From: Gammaproteobacteria bacterium
Lineage (GTDB): Bacteria; Pseudomonadota; Gammaproteobacteria; SZUA-229
Length of the DNA stretch: 35,625 nt
Assembly: GCA_029881425.1 (NCBI GenBank)
Contig: JAOUMO010000003.1
Span: 1-35,625 of the forward strand
Direction: 5' to 3'
Shown here: positions 1 through 11,866 of the stretch, one piece after another
Numbering within the stretch: the first letter of the stretch is position 1
Layout of the letters: each line of letters starts with the position of its first letter
The notes under the pieces: generated by a model
The model's database searches: none
Told to the model about the DNA's origin: nothing
Seen by the model: only the letters and a program-made list of their open reading frames with translations
Translations under genes and position numbers: made by a program

Positions 1-435
1 GACCTCAGACTCGATCTTTTCCAGCAGGGGCTTCGCAGCACTGCCCGAGGCGATGACCGATGGGCGTGCAAATAAGGCACTGGTTTTGCCTGCCTTTTCA
101 ACCAGGCTCATACGCAGGGGACAGAGTGCCAGCATATCGGGATCGGCATTACTCACTGCATTGGCATACCAGCCATTACAGAACACCATACTCCTGATCG
201 ATTCCAGTTGATTACGGTTGTAATTGTCACCCCATTTTTCTGCAAACCGCGAGATATTGGCACCGATATCGGCCTCGAATACCACATAGAAACCCGCATT
301 TTCCAGACCCTTATAGACATCGGCATAAACCAGGTCCATGGATTTATTCACCGTGTATTTAAATACAGCGTCATTAGCCGCAGATGCCAGCGAGGCATTG
401 ATCAACAGCATAAAGACTAGACATTTCCTGAGCAT
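1..435 (-). CDS. Secreted DUF302-like protein, C-terminus truncated by the window edge
   Basis: Reverse-strand ORF open to the window edge (missing from the ORF track), beginning MLRKCLVFMLLINASLASAANDAVFKYTVNKSMDLVYADVYKGLENAGFYVVFEADIGANIS; signal peptide plus a DUF302-like pattern. Confidence 0.65.
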   Translation of the reverse strand, partial: MLRKCLVFMLLINASLASAANDAVFKYTVNKSMDLVYADVYKGLENAGFYVVFEADIGANISRFAEKWGDNYNRNQLESIRSMVFCNGWYANAVSNADPDMLALCPLRMSLVEKAGKTSALFARPSVIASGSAAKPLLEKIESEV

Positions 436-476
436 CAGCCTATTTTCTCCTGTCAGCAATCGTTAAGTCTGTTTAA

Positions 477-1519
<1,043 letters not shown>

Positions 1520-1520
<1 letters not shown>

Positions 1521-2344
1521 TGGATCGTTATGCGGTTATCGGTAATCCCATAGCCCACAGTAAATCCCCCCTGATCCATGCCGAGTTTGCACGACAGACC
1601 GGACAGGTGCTTAGCTACACAGCCGAGCGGGTTGAGCCGGGCAAGGTGGCCGAGTTTGTCGCGCACTTCCAGGCCAATAATGGCAGGGGCCTGAATGTTA
1701 CCGTACCCTTCAAGCTAGACGCCTATCAACTGGCCACCTCACTCAGTGATCGTGCACAACGTGCCGGTGCGGTAAATACACTGGTACTGAATGGTGTTGG
1801 TGACTATTACGGTGATACCACCGATGGCACCGGGCTGGTGAATGACCTCAGCCACAATCATCATATCCACCTCAATGCCAAACGTATTTTAATACTGGGT
1901 GCAGGCGGTGCCGTACGTGGTGTACTCGAACCCATCCTGCAACAGCTACCCTCTACACTGGTGATTGCCAATCGCACAGCCGACAGGGCACATCAACTGG
2001 CCCATGATTTTTCAGACATGGGCCATATCCAGGGCTGTGGTTTTGCTGATCTCGCAAGTGAAACATTTGATTTAATTATTAACGGCACATCCGCCAGTTT
2101 AAGCGGTGAACTACCGCCCCTGCCCGATGGCATACTGGCACAGGGCGCGACGGTTTATGACATGATGTACGCCGCCGAAGCCACGCCCTTTATGCGCTGG
2201 GGTAAACAGCAGGGCGCTACTGGCTGCCTGGATGGTCTCGGCATGCTGGTTGAACAGGCGGCAGAATCCTTTGCCATCTGGCGTGGTGTTCGACCGCAAA
2301 CGGCACCGGTCATTCAACTTATTCGCGCATCACTCAGGGCATAA
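1520..2344 (+). CDS. aroE: Shikimate dehydrogenase
   Basis: MDRYAVIGNPIAHSKSPLIHAEFARQTGQ, GLNVTVPFK, GAGGAVRGV; start overlaps the hemB stop (TAATG). Confidence 0.97.
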
Positions 2345-2369
2345 AAAAAGCCCGACCAGCGGGCTTTTT
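2345..2369. terminator. Bidirectional Rho-independent terminator between convergent aroE and the DUF2914 gene
   Basis: AAAAAGCCCG-ACCAG-CGGGCTTTTT, a perfect 10-bp stem with A/T tracts on both sides. Confidence 0.92.
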
Positions 2370-2388
2370 CAATTCAAACAAAGTAAAT

Positions 2389-2916
2389 CTACTGAGCTGC
2401 AGGCGCTTCTGCATCACCACCGGCAGCAGGTGCAATGTTAGGCAGGTCTTCTTCTGCCACTTCACCTGTCTCCATTGTGGGAGCCTCTTCAGCAGTAACC
2501 GCTGTTGTTTCGCCAGTTGATTCAGTGTTTGCTGCCACATAATTAAAGCTGTTTTGCGACAGTACGTTACCTGCTTCATCGACAACCATGACCTGCCATT
2601 CGCCGGTCCATTCCGGTTGCAGGTTTTTACTGGACCAGATGCGCCAGCGATTGCCACCCACGGTAAATGACACATTGGCCTGCACTTCACCATTCTGTTC
2701 CCAACGATGCGTAATCGTCTGGCCTTCCAGGCCCTGGATTTCAGTAAAGTAATAAATTTTTGTTGTATCGTTTGCCAGCTCGGTGACTTCATCAACCGGC
2801 TCACGATTTTCTATCGCCGTGGTAAAGTTTGCACGCGCAATACCATCAGCGGCCAGTGACTGGAATGCAACCGATGCACAGATAACGGCCAGGACATATT
2901 TAACTAATTTCATCAT
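2389..2916 (-). CDS. DUF2914-like secreted protein
   Basis: Signal peptide MMKLVKYVLAVICASVAFQSLAA; YYFTEIQGLEGQTITHRWEQNGEVQANVSFTVGGNRWRIWSSKNL resembles DUF2914; low-complexity acidic C-terminus. Confidence 0.75.
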   Translation of the reverse strand: MMKLVKYVLAVICASVAFQSLAADGIARANFTTAIENREPVDEVTELANDTTKIYYFTEIQGLEGQTITHRWEQNGEVQANVSFTVGGNRWRIWSSKNLQPEWTGEWQVMVVDEAGNVLSQNSFNYVAANTESTGETTAVTAEEAPTMETGEVAEEDLPNIAPAAGGDAEAPAAQ

Positions 2917-2954
2917 CTCGCTCCTTGTGAGCCTGTGTATAAAAGTAAACCCGG

Positions 2955-3497
2955 CTAATTATCGTCATTCATGTAATCATTTTTGAGACTTACATAATGT
3001 TTTGATGAATAGGCCAGGAAATCTTTTTCCTTTTCCGTCAGTTCACGAATTTTTTTTGCCGGCGCTCCCAGGTACAGGCAACCGCCTTCAAGCACCTTAC
3101 CCGGTGACACGACACTACCGGCACCGACTATAGCACCGGACTTAATCACCGCACCGTCCAGTATCACTGAACCCATACCAATCAGGCACCGGTCTTCGAT
3201 AGTACAGGCATGCAATACCGCATTGTGGCCAATGGTCACCTCATCCCCAATGGCCAGTGAAAAGCCACCGGGACTGAGCGGGCCATCATGGGTCACATGC
3301 AACACGCAGCCATCCTGTACATTGGTCCTGGCTCCTATGCGAATGCTATTCACATCGCCCCGGATTGCCACCATCGGCCAGACGGATGCATCGTCGCCAA
3401 TCACCACATCACCAATTACCACCGCCGCATCATCAATGTAGGCACTGGCTGCAATTTTGGGTTCGATTGTTTTATAAGGGCGAATATTTTTTTTCAT
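2955..3497 (-). CDS. Gamma-class carbonic anhydrase family protein (left-handed beta-helix, YrdA-like)
   Basis: GDVVIGDDASVWPMVAIRGDVNSIRIGARTNVQDGCVLHVTHDGP... hexapeptide repeat pattern. Confidence 0.9.
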   Translation of the reverse strand: MKKNIRPYKTIEPKIAASAYIDDAAVVIGDVVIGDDASVWPMVAIRGDVNSIRIGARTNVQDGCVLHVTHDGPLSPGGFSLAIGDEVTIGHNAVLHACTIEDRCLIGMGSVILDGAVIKSGAIVGAGSVVSPGKVLEGGCLYLGAPAKKIRELTEKEKDFLAYSSKHYVSLKNDYMNDDN

Positions 3498-3513
3498 TCC
3501 ATGGACCCACTAT

Positions 3514-4869
3514 TTAACGCATGGTGACCAGCTCTTCAGAACTGGTGGGGTGTATTGCAATCGTATCATCCAGGTCTTTCTTGGTGGCGCCCATACGGAT
3601 CGCTACCGCAAAGCCCTGCATCATTTCATCGGCACCGGGGCCGATCACATGACAACCGATGACCTTTTCCTGTGCGCCCACGCACACCAGCTTCATTGCG
3701 GTCTGTACCTTGTGGCGGGTCAGGGCGTTATACATCGCAGTAAACCGTGTTTGATAAACCTTTACGGCCTCACCATGCTGTTCACGCGCGTCCTCTTCAG
3801 TCAACCCCACGGTGCCAATAGGCGGGTGACTAAACACCACCGTCGGCACCAGTGAATAATCCAGGTGGCGATCGACCTGGTTGTTATACAAACGGTCGGC
3901 GAGTCGACGACCCGCAGCTATGGCCACCGGCGTCAGGGGTGCGCGACCGGTAACGTCACCCAGTGCAAAGATATGATCGACATTGGTTTTCTGGAATTTA
4001 TCGGTCGGGATATAACCCTGCTCATCGACTGCAATGCCTGCAGCATCCAGCTTCATCCCCTCGGTATTGGGGTCACGGCCTATGGCCCAGATAAGCTGAT
4101 CGAAACCGCTATTTTCACGGCCCTTTTCATCAACCAGTGTCAACTTGCCATCGGCCTCCTGGCGTATTTCTACCAGCTGGGTACGGGACATGATATCTAT
4201 GCCACTATCGAGCATTTCCTCCAGCAGTGACTCGCGCAACATGGCATCAAAGGAACGCAGCACATGCTCCTTGCGCAAATACATACAGACATCAGCACCC
4301 AGGCTATTGAGGACACCGGCCAGCTCCACGGCAATATAACCGGAACCGACAATGGCGACCTGTTTAGGCATATCCTGCAACTCAAAAAAACCATCGGAGG
4401 TGATGCCCAGCTCGGCACCAGGGATATCGGGCACCATCGGTTTTGTACCCGGTGAGACCACGATATGTTTTGCGGTGTAGCGTTTGCCATCGACATCCAG
4501 CGTGTGTGCATCGATGAAGGATGCAAAACCCTGTATCTCATCGATATTCGAATCGGCCAGGTAGGTGTGATACCAGCTGTTGATGCCCTTGATATAGTCA
4601 TCGCGTTTGGTGACCAGTTGCTGCCAGTCGAAGCCCCGGTTTTCCACATCAAAACCATAGTCCTGCGCATCCTTCAGCGCATGTGCCAGGTTGGCACCAA
4701 ACCACATCACCTTCTTCGGCACGCAACCAACATTAACGCAGGTACCGCCCATTTTACCGCTCTCGACGACGGCACATTTAATACCGTAAGATGCGGCTCG
4801 CTCTGCCACCGAGAGGCCGCCACTGCCGCCGCCAATGGCAATCAGCTCATAATCGTATTGTTTTGTCAT
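3514..4869 (-). CDS. gor: Glutathione-disulfide reductase
   Basis: [52 protein letters not shown]-terminal [15 protein letters not shown]. Confidence 0.94.
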   Translation of the reverse strand: MTKQYDYELIAIGGGSGGLSVAERAASYGIKCAVVESGKMGGTCVNVGCVPKKVMWFGANLAHALKDAQDYGFDVENRGFDWQQLVTKRDDYIKGINSWYHTYLADSNIDEIQGFASFIDAHTLDVDGKRYTAKHIVVSPGTKPMVPDIPGAELGITSDGFFELQDMPKQVAIVGSGYIAVELAGVLNSLGADVCMYLRKEHVLRSFDAMLRESLLEEMLDSGIDIMSRTQLVEIRQEADGKLTLVDEKGRENSGFDQLIWAIGRDPNTEGMKLDAAGIAVDEQGYIPTDKFQKTNVDHIFALGDVTGRAPLTPVAIAAGRRLADRLYNNQVDRHLDYSLVPTVVFSHPPIGTVGLTEEDAREQHGEAVKVYQTRFTAMYNALTRHKVQTAMKLVCVGAQEKVIGCHVIGPGADEMMQGFAVAIRMGATKKDLDDTIAIHPTSSEELVTMR

Positions 4870-4943
4870 GAAAAAACCTTAAGTGAAATTCTCCGCTCGG
4901 GTAATATAGCAGTCTGACGACAGCCAGAACACCTGCATAGCTC

Positions 4944-5855
4944 ATGTTATTGTTTAAAATATTAAAAGCCCTATACCCCTCCACACCCTGTCCGGCATGG
5001 ATTGAGCGACTGGAGCACTATGCCTACCTGATCCGGCTGGATCGGCCGATCGGCACCTATCTATTGCTATGGCCTACGCTATGGGCGCTTTGGATTGCAG
5101 CCAAAGGCTGGCCCGATTCACTGGTACTGTTCGTGTTTGTCACCGGTGTGTTCCTGATGCGTTCAGCTGGCTGCGCAATTAACGACTTTGCGGATCGCGA
5201 TATTGATCCCCACGTGGAACGCACCCGCAATCGCCCTCTGGCCGCAGGGAAAATTACCGTCAAGGAAGCCCTGGTCGTATTCAGCGTACTCTCACTCAGC
5301 GCCTTTGCCCTGGTGTTACTGATGAACGAACTGACCATTTACATGTCATTCGTTGGCATCGCCCTGGCGGCCAGTTACCCGTTCATGAAGCGCTTTCACT
5401 ATATGCCCCAGGTCCACCTGGGCGCGGCCTTTGGCTGGGCCGCCCCCATGGCCTTTACGGCACAGGCCAACGAGATCACCCCGGTGACCTGGCTACTGTT
5501 TATGGCCACCGTCTTATGGGCCACGGCCTATGACACCATGTACGCCATGGCGGACAAGAAGGATGATCTAAAAATAGGCGTCAAATCCACGGCCATATTA
5601 TTTGGCGACGCGGACCGTTTCATTATCGGTATGCTGCAGACCCTGCTGTTACTGGATCTACTGCTCATTGGACAACAGTCGGAACTGGGGCTGTATTACT
5701 ACCTGGGCCTGTTGGCTGGTAGCGGCCTTATGATCTACCAGCAGTACCTGATCAGGCACCGTCAGCCAGCCCCCTGCATACAGGCCTTCCTTAACAACAA
5801 CTGGTTCGGCCTGGTTGTATTCGCCGGCATTTTTATTGATTACTGGGTTGAATGA
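4944..5855 (+). CDS. ubiA: 4-hydroxybenzoate polyprenyltransferase
   Basis: [80 protein letters not shown]. Confidence 0.96.
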   Translation: MLLFKILKALYPSTPCPAWIERLEHYAYLIRLDRPIGTYLLLWPTLWALWIAAKGWPDSLVLFVFVTGVFLMRSAGCAINDFADRDIDPHVERTRNRPLAAGKITVKEALVVFSVLSLSAFALVLLMNELTIYMSFVGIALAASYPFMKRFHYMPQVHLGAAFGWAAPMAFTAQANEITPVTWLLFMATVLWATAYDTMYAMADKKDDLKIGVKSTAILFGDADRFIIGMLQTLLLLDLLLIGQQSELGLYYYLGLLAGSGLMIYQQYLIRHRQPAPCIQAFLNNNWFGLVVFAGIFIDYWVE

Positions 5856-5948
5856 TTTCACTCTTCGGGGCATTATATTTAAATATATTCGGGCTTTGGC
5901 CTGGCCATTAGTAACACGATGGATATTGTTGTACAAAGGACTACCCCT

Positions 5949-6335
5949 ATGCCTATTCATACCCACATTAACAGCGAACTCCATTGCGTTGAACGTATAG
6001 TCGAGGGCGAGTTCAATTTCAATAAATTTTTCAGCAGTTTCCATGAGATTGATACCGTGCCGGGCTTTGTCAAGGGCATGGATGCACTCTGGGATTTACG
6101 CCAGGCAGACCTGAGCCAAATGTCTGTCGATACAGTAGATAAAATTTCCCACTACATTGCCAACAACACCGATAAACGCGGTGTAGATTATCGTATAGCA
6201 CTGGTTGTTAGCACCGATCTGGCCTATGGACTGGCGAGGATGTTCAGGACCATGAGTGACCAGATACCCGTGAATATAAACATTTTTCGCAGCATGGACG
6301 ATGCCTGCGACTGGCTGAAGGCCACCCAGCAATAA
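5949..6335 (+). CDS. Conserved hypothetical protein, possibly STAS/SpoIIAA-like fold
   Basis: 129 aa from ATG at 5949 (AAAGGA upstream); GMDALWDLRQADLSQMS...RIALVVSTDLAYGLARMFRTMS resembles small STAS-like proteins. Confidence 0.6.
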   Translation: MPIHTHINSELHCVERIVEGEFNFNKFFSSFHEIDTVPGFVKGMDALWDLRQADLSQMSVDTVDKISHYIANNTDKRGVDYRIALVVSTDLAYGLARMFRTMSDQIPVNINIFRSMDDACDWLKATQQ

Positions 6336-6337
6336 CC

Positions 6338-7036
6338 TCACCAGGACTTATCCGCCCGCGCCAGGCTCCATACATCCACGCGCCGGACACCTTCACGTTT
6401 TATCACCCGTGCCAGCTCCGAAACCGTTGAGCCGGTAGTGATAACATCATCAAACACGACCACGTAGTCATAGGCCGCAGGGTTCTCAAAACTAAATGCC
6501 CCCCTGATATTTTTACGCCGCTGTTTAGCATCCATACCGGTCTGGGGCGAGGTATGGATCAGTCGCCGGCAGTGACGGCTATCCAGCGGTAATGACAGGG
6601 CCCGTGCCAGGGGCCTGGCCAGCTCCAGTGCCTGGTTAAAACCACGCGCTCGAAGGCGTGAAGGATGCAGGGGTACGGGCAGAATACAGTCGGGGATTTC
6701 ATCCAGTTGCGGTAGCTGCTTGCAGGCCAGCTCGGCCAGCCACTTCGCATACAGCAACCGGCCATTGAATTTGAGCTGGTGGATCATCCATTCCAGCGGC
6801 TGGGCGTAGATAAAGGGGCTCCAGGCCGCATCAAATACCGGGCCTTTTTGCAGGCACTGGCCACAGAGCAAATGACGGGATGCCGCTGCCAGGGGCAAAG
6901 CACAACGTGCGCAGGCCGTCGGATTAGCCAGCAGATCAGCCTGGCAATCGACACATAAACCGGCCTCACTGGCGCTGCTGGCACCACATAACACACAATT
7001 TTGCGGATAAATCCGCTGCAAGATCCGTTTTAACAT
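6338..7036 (-). CDS. comF: ComF family phosphoribosyltransferase-like protein
   Basis: Zn-ribbon CVLCGA..CVDCQ...CARC...CGQC; PRTase motif [22 protein letters not shown]; divergent from bioB, a common arrangement. Likely start at 7036; the longest ORF begins at 7084. Confidence 0.93.
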   Translation of the reverse strand: MLKRILQRIYPQNCVLCGASSASEAGLCVDCQADLLANPTACARCALPLAAASRHLLCGQCLQKGPVFDAAWSPFIYAQPLEWMIHQLKFNGRLLYAKWLAELACKQLPQLDEIPDCILPVPLHPSRLRARGFNQALELARPLARALSLPLDSRHCRRLIHTSPQTGMDAKQRRKNIRGAFSFENPAAYDYVVVFDDVITTGSTVSELARVIKREGVRRVDVWSLARADKSW

Positions 7037-7111
7037 ACAAGTCCCTGTCAGCATGGCCGGAAAAACGGTATTATTAGCGGCCATTTTCCGTTGAATTGCA
7101 AGACCTACATC

Positions 7112-8107
7112 ATGACTCAGACAGCCCTAAGACACGACTGGACCCTGGACGAAATCGCCAGCCTGTTCACCCTGCCCTTCAATGACCTGCTGTTCAGGGC
7201 ACATTCGATTCACCGTGAATTCCATAATCCTAACGAGGTGCAGATCAGCTCCCTGCTGAGCATCAAGACCGGTGCCTGTTCCGAGGACTGTGGTTACTGC
7301 TCACAGAGCGCTCACCACAAAACTGAAATTGAACGTGAGCGCCTGCTGCCGCTGGATGAGGTACTGGAAAAGGCAAAAATTGCCAGGGCCAATGGCTCTA
7401 CCCGGTTCTGCATGGGTGCCGCATGGCGCAACCCGACCGACAAGAATCTGGAAAAAGTCGCCGAGATGATTTCTGCGGTCAAGGCACTGGGCATGGAGAC
7501 CTGCGTCACCCTCGGCATGCTTACCCAGAGCCAGAGCGAACAGCTAAAACAGTCGGGGCTGGATTATTACAACCATAACCTCGACACCTCACCGGAGTTT
7601 TACGGTAACGTCATCACCACCCGCACCTTCCAGGATCGCCTCGATACGCTGAACCATATTCGCGACTCCGGTATCAATATCTGTAGTGGTGGCATCCTGG
7701 GTATGGGCGAGACCTCGACCGACCGCGCCTCGATGCTACAGCAGCTGGCTAACCTTGCGCAGCACCCGGAAAGCGTACCGATTAATATGCTGGTACAAAT
7801 CGAGGGCACCCCACTGTATGGCGCCGACAGTATTGACCCGATCGAGTTTGTAAAATCCATCGCGGTCGCCCGCCTGCTGATGCCAAAATCGCAGGTACGC
7901 CTCTCTGCCGGTCGCCATGAAATGAGTGACGAGATGCAGGCACTATGCTTCTTTGCCGGTGCCAACTCCATTTTCTATGGCGAAAAACTGCTGACCACGG
8001 AAAACTGTGAAACCAATGATGATATGGCGCTGTTTAACCACTTAGGCATTACCCCTTCCACCCTTGACGACACGTCCGAGTTCAAGGCATCCGCCTGCTC
8101 ATCCTAG
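7112..8107 (+). CDS. bioB: Biotin synthase
   Basis: [18 protein letters not shown] radical-SAM motif; [23 protein letters not shown]. Likely start at 7112; ORF extends to 7091. Confidence 0.97.
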   Translation: MTQTALRHDWTLDEIASLFTLPFNDLLFRAHSIHREFHNPNEVQISSLLSIKTGACSEDCGYCSQSAHHKTEIERERLLPLDEVLEKAKIARANGSTRFCMGAAWRNPTDKNLEKVAEMISAVKALGMETCVTLGMLTQSQSEQLKQSGLDYYNHNLDTSPEFYGNVITTRTFQDRLDTLNHIRDSGINICSGGILGMGETSTDRASMLQQLANLAQHPESVPINMLVQIEGTPLYGADSIDPIEFVKSIAVARLLMPKSQVRLSAGRHEMSDEMQALCFFAGANSIFYGEKLLTTENCETNDDMALFNHLGITPSTLDDTSEFKASACSS

Positions 8108-8114
8108 TTACCCC

Positions 8115-9263
8115 ATGAAGAACCTGCGCGCCGAACTGGAGCAGCGACAACAACACCAGCTGTATCGCAGCCGGCGCATTGTTGATTCACCGCAGGGACC
8201 GGTGATCACCATTGATGGCCAGCAACGGCTCAACTTCTGTAGTAACGATTACCTGGGATTCGCCAACCACCCGGACATCAGGCGCGCCTTCATCCGGGGC
8301 ATAGAAACCTACGGTAACGGCAGCGGTGCCGCGCACCTGGTGAATGGCCACAGCCGTGCCCACCATGCACTGGAGGAGGAACTGGCCGCGTTCAGTGGTT
8401 ATCCCCGTGCACTGTTATTTTCTACCGGCTACATGGCCAACCTGGCGATAGCACAGGCACTCTGCGGTCGAGGCGACCTGGTACTCGAAGATCGACTCAA
8501 CCATGCCTCGCTGCTGGATGCCGGCCTGCTTAGCGGCGCCCGCCTGCAACGCTACCAGCACCTCGATACGGATGACCTGTCGGCCAAACTGGCTGGCCGC
8601 GACCGGGGTGAAAAGCTGGTACTCACCGATGCCGTGTTTAGTATGGATGGCGATATGGCGCCGCTTGCCGCCATCAGCAAAACCTGTCGCGAGAATGACA
8701 GCTGGCTGATGGTTGATGATGCGCACGGCATCGGCGTGCTCGGCAAACAGGGGCGCGGCAGCCTTTCACACCAGTTGATACAGGGCACCGATGTCCCCAT
8801 TTATATGGCGACACTGGGCAAGGCCTTCGGCACGGCCGGTGCCTTTATCGCCGCCTCAGAAGACATCATCGAATACCTGATTCAAACTGCACGCAGCTAT
8901 ATCTACACCACCGCCATGCCCGCAGCCCTGGCCGAGGCCAGCCGTGAAGCCCTTAGACAGCTGCAACAGGATGAATGGCGTCGCGAGCATCTAGGGGCAC
9001 TGATTACACGATTCAAACAGGGGGCCAGAGAGATGGGCATAAACCTGATGCCATCGGATACCGCCATTCAGCCCATCATGATAGGTGATACAGGCAGGGC
9101 CGTAGCATTGAGCCAGCAACTCTTCGAACAGGGTATTCTCATTACTGCAATTCGCCCGCCTACCGTACCGGAAGGCACGGCACGGCTGCGCGTTACCCTC
9201 TCCGCCGCCCACAGCAACCAACAGGTCGAGCAGCTGCTGGACGTACTAAACAGTCTCATTTAG
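8115..9263 (+). CDS. bioF: 8-amino-7-oxononanoate synthase
   Basis: NFCSNDYLGFANHPDI, HNASLLDAGLLSGA-like motif, MVDDAHGIGVLG, TLGKAFGTAGAF; ATG at 8115 follows the bioB stop (ORF extends to 8064). Confidence 0.96.
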   Translation: MKNLRAELEQRQQHQLYRSRRIVDSPQGPVITIDGQQRLNFCSNDYLGFANHPDIRRAFIRGIETYGNGSGAAHLVNGHSRAHHALEEELAAFSGYPRALLFSTGYMANLAIAQALCGRGDLVLEDRLNHASLLDAGLLSGARLQRYQHLDTDDLSAKLAGRDRGEKLVLTDAVFSMDGDMAPLAAISKTCRENDSWLMVDDAHGIGVLGKQGRGSLSHQLIQGTDVPIYMATLGKAFGTAGAFIAASEDIIEYLIQTARSYIYTTAMPAALAEASREALRQLQQDEWRREHLGALITRFKQGAREMGINLMPSDTAIQPIMIGDTGRAVALSQQLFEQGILITAIRPPTVPEGTARLRVTLSAAHSNQQVEQLLDVLNSLI

Positions 9264-9329
9264 CATATGTCAAAATACCTGCCTCAACTTGTTGTACACT
9301 TAAGCCATTAGCCTAACCCAATAGATACC

Positions 9330-10712
9330 ATGCCAGATATTACTTTTGATCTTGAACTTATAAAGCGCTATGACAGGGCTGGCCCCCGTTATACCTCCTA
9401 TCCTACGGCAGTACAGTTTACCGACGAGTACACACTGGACGATTACCGGCGTAATGCCGACCTGTCGAACAGGAGCGGCAAGGACCTCTCGCTGTACTTC
9501 CACCTGCCCTTCTGTGACACCATCTGTTACTACTGCGCCTGTAACAAGGTCATTACCAAGGATCGCAGCAAGGCCGACCCTTACCTGTCACGCCTACACA
9601 AAGAGATCGAAATGCAGGCCAGCCTGTTCGACCCACAGCGCAAGGTCAACCAATTACACTGGGGCGGTGGTACACCCACCTTTATCAGCCATGACCAGAT
9701 GCGCGAACTCATGGCCGTGACACGTCGTCATTTTAATCTGCACGACGATGACAGCGGTGAATACTCGATTGAGATTGATCCCCGCGAAGTCACCGGTGAC
9801 AGCATCGCGTTGCTGCGTGAAATTGGTTTTAACCGTATGAGCCTGGGTGTACAGGATTTTAACCCCGCCGTACAGAAAGCGGTTAATCGCATCCAGACCG
9901 AAGAGCAGACCCTGTCCGCCCTGGCGGCAGCACGCAGCGAAGGCTTTAAATCAATCAGTGTCGACCTGATCTACGGCCTGCCGCTACAGACCGTTGATAG
10001 CTTTGCTGAGACCCTGCAAAAAATTATCGATATTAACCCGGATCGCCTGTCGATCTTTAATTACGCCCATTTACCGGAACTGTTCAAACCCCAGCGCCGC
10101 ATTAACCCGGAAGACATGCCGGAAGCTGCGGTAAAACTCGACATCCTGAAAATGAGTATCGAACGGCTCACCCAGGCCGGTTATGTTTACATCGGTATGG
10201 ATCATTTTGCCAAACCCGATGATGAACTGGCCATCGCACAAAAAAATGGCAAGCTCTACCGGAATTTCCAGGGCTATGCCACCCATGCGGATTGCGACCT
10301 TATTGGCCTCGGTATCACCTCCATTGGCACCGTCGGCCGGAGCTTCGCACAAAACGTAAAAACACTGGAAGAATACAGTGAGCGCATCGACGCCGGCCAG
10401 CTGGCTGTATTCCGCGGCGTTGAAATAGATGACGACGATATCATTCGTCGTAATGCCATAATGCAGTTAATTTGTCATTTCCAATTGAAATTTTCTGACT
10501 TTGAGAGTAATAATAATATTAATTTCAAACAGTATTTCGCGGATGAGTTAAAGCAACTAGTCCCAATGCATGAAGATGGTTTAATTGAACTGGATGATGA
10601 AGGCATTAAGGTAACCGATAAGGGCCGATTATTAATTCGTAACATCTGCATGAATTTCGACCGTTACCTTAAACAGCCGCAAGATTCAAAACGTTTTTCG
10701 AAAGCAATCTAA
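9330..10712 (+). CDS. hemN: Oxygen-independent coproporphyrinogen III oxidase
   Basis: RYDRAGPRYTSYPTAVQF; HLPFCDTICYYCACNKVIT; LHWGGGTPTFIS. Confidence 0.96.
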   Translation: MPDITFDLELIKRYDRAGPRYTSYPTAVQFTDEYTLDDYRRNADLSNRSGKDLSLYFHLPFCDTICYYCACNKVITKDRSKADPYLSRLHKEIEMQASLFDPQRKVNQLHWGGGTPTFISHDQMRELMAVTRRHFNLHDDDSGEYSIEIDPREVTGDSIALLREIGFNRMSLGVQDFNPAVQKAVNRIQTEEQTLSALAAARSEGFKSISVDLIYGLPLQTVDSFAETLQKIIDINPDRLSIFNYAHLPELFKPQRRINPEDMPEAAVKLDILKMSIERLTQAGYVYIGMDHFAKPDDELAIAQKNGKLYRNFQGYATHADCDLIGLGITSIGTVGRSFAQNVKTLEEYSERIDAGQLAVFRGVEIDDDDIIRRNAIMQLICHFQLKFSDFESNNNINFKQYFADELKQLVPMHEDGLIELDDEGIKVTDKGRLLIRNICMNFDRYLKQPQDSKRFSKAI

Positions 10713-10733
10713 TGACAAAAGCAGGGTACCGAC

Positions 10734-11195
10734 ATGCCGTCAAAGACGCTCAAGAACTTCCTGGACAATAACGATATTAAGTATATCTCCATTATGCACT
10801 CGCTGGCCTTTACCGCAGTAGACATAGCCAAGAGCGTACATATACCCAGTAAGGAAATGGCGAAAACCGTGATCGTGAAAAATGACGGGGAACTGGCAAT
10901 GGCCGTGGTACCGGCCAACTTCAAGGTCAACCTGGACACCCTGCGACTGGCGCTGAATTCCGACACACTGGAACTTGCCTCTGAACAGGAGTTCTTCAGC
11001 CGCTTCAATGATTGTGAAGTTGGCGCCATGCCCCCCTTCGGCAACCTTTATGATATGGATGTATATGTTGCTGAAAGCCTCACCGAGGATGAAAAAATAT
11101 CATTCAATGCCGGCACACACTCTGAAGTCCTGCAAATGAATTACAAGGACTATGAGTCCCTGGTAAAACCCCAGTTTATTATGCTAGAGAATTGA
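10734..11195 (+). CDS. YbaK/EbsC (aminoacyl-tRNA deacylase-like) protein
   Basis: HSLAFTAVDIAKSVHIPSKEMAKTVIVKNDGELAMAVVPANFKVNLDTL...GAMPPFGNLYDMDVYV. Confidence 0.88.
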   Translation: MPSKTLKNFLDNNDIKYISIMHSLAFTAVDIAKSVHIPSKEMAKTVIVKNDGELAMAVVPANFKVNLDTLRLALNSDTLELASEQEFFSRFNDCEVGAMPPFGNLYDMDVYVAESLTEDEKISFNAGTHSEVLQMNYKDYESLVKPQFIMLEN

Positions 11196-11205
11196 AGAAC
11201 TCACC

Positions 11206-11397
11206 ATGACAGAACCCAGCACAAGAAAAGACGAAGCAACAGTTAAAACGGATCGCATGGAGCGAACCTATAACATCAATAATCTCTGGTATTTTGAGCT
11301 GCGCGGCGGTGGCCAGCAGGGGCCATTTGACTCGGAAGAAGAAATGCAGGCAGCACTGGAAGAATTTATTAAACTTAACAAAGAATTCCAGAATTAA
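11206..11397 (+). CDS. Small WYFE/GPF protein (DUF6316-like), copy A
   Basis: 63 aa; RTYNINNLWYFELRGGGQQGPFDSEEEMQAALEEF, paralogous to 11547-11750. Confidence 0.72.
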   Translation: MTEPSTRKDEATVKTDRMERTYNINNLWYFELRGGGQQGPFDSEEEMQAALEEFIKLNKEFQN

Positions 11398-11546
11398 CTG
11401 ACCGGTGAGCGTTTAATTAATTTGGTGCCACTGCAGCTACCGCCGGTCATATAGCCCTTGCAAAAAAGAACAGGTTATTTATGCTTGAAGCTGTACCTTT
11501 TTTATTTTGTACACTCCCATCACACTATTAATAACCGGAGGCATAC

Positions 11547-11750
11547 ATGAGCGACCACAGAGCGGGGGAAGAAGACAAGAACATCCCTTTCAGGAGTGAA
11601 CGCTATTTCTGCACCAATGGTATGTGGTATTTTGAAACACGCGAAGGCAAACAGGTGGGCCCCTTTACCAGCAAGGATGAAATGCAGGGCGAACTACTGC
11701 TCTATATGCGTGAAATGAATATGGTCACTGGCCGCATCACCAAAGACTAA
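11547..11750 (+). CDS. Small WYFE/GPF protein (DUF6316-like), copy B
   Basis: 67 aa; ERYFCTNGMWYFETREGKQVGPFTSKDEMQGELLLYMREM; CCGGAGG Shine-Dalgarno before the ATG. Confidence 0.78.
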   Translation: MSDHRAGEEDKNIPFRSERYFCTNGMWYFETREGKQVGPFTSKDEMQGELLLYMREMNMVTGRITKD

Positions 11751-11866
11751 ACCACACCGTGTATCTATTGCATTATTCACAGTAAATGCCAATTTACTCG
11801 TTCTTTATCCGATAATTAGCAATTCTCCAAACTAGTCATCAGTGACTGTTTAGAAATCAAAACAAC

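Noticed and set aside
208-420. 70-aa plus-strand ORF
   Set aside because: Lies antisense to the DUF302-like gene (1-435, minus), which has a signal peptide and coherent protein sequence.
2334-2804. 156-aa minus-strand ORF overlapping the DUF2914 gene
   Set aside because: Alternate frame of the DUF2914-like gene and spans the terminator; composition is not protein-like.
4197-4670. 157-aa minus-strand ORF inside gor
   Set aside because: Alternate-frame shadow of gor, rich in Trp/Cys/Met/Ser as expected for frame-shifted translation.
7040-7111. Possible BirA-type operator between comF and bioB
   Set aside because: Only a CGGAAAA/TTTTCCG dyad is visible; it does not match the usual biotin operator half-sites well enough to call.
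9270-9330. Possible FNR box upstream of hemN
   Set aside because: No TTGAT-N4-ATCAA-like dyad could be found in the interval.
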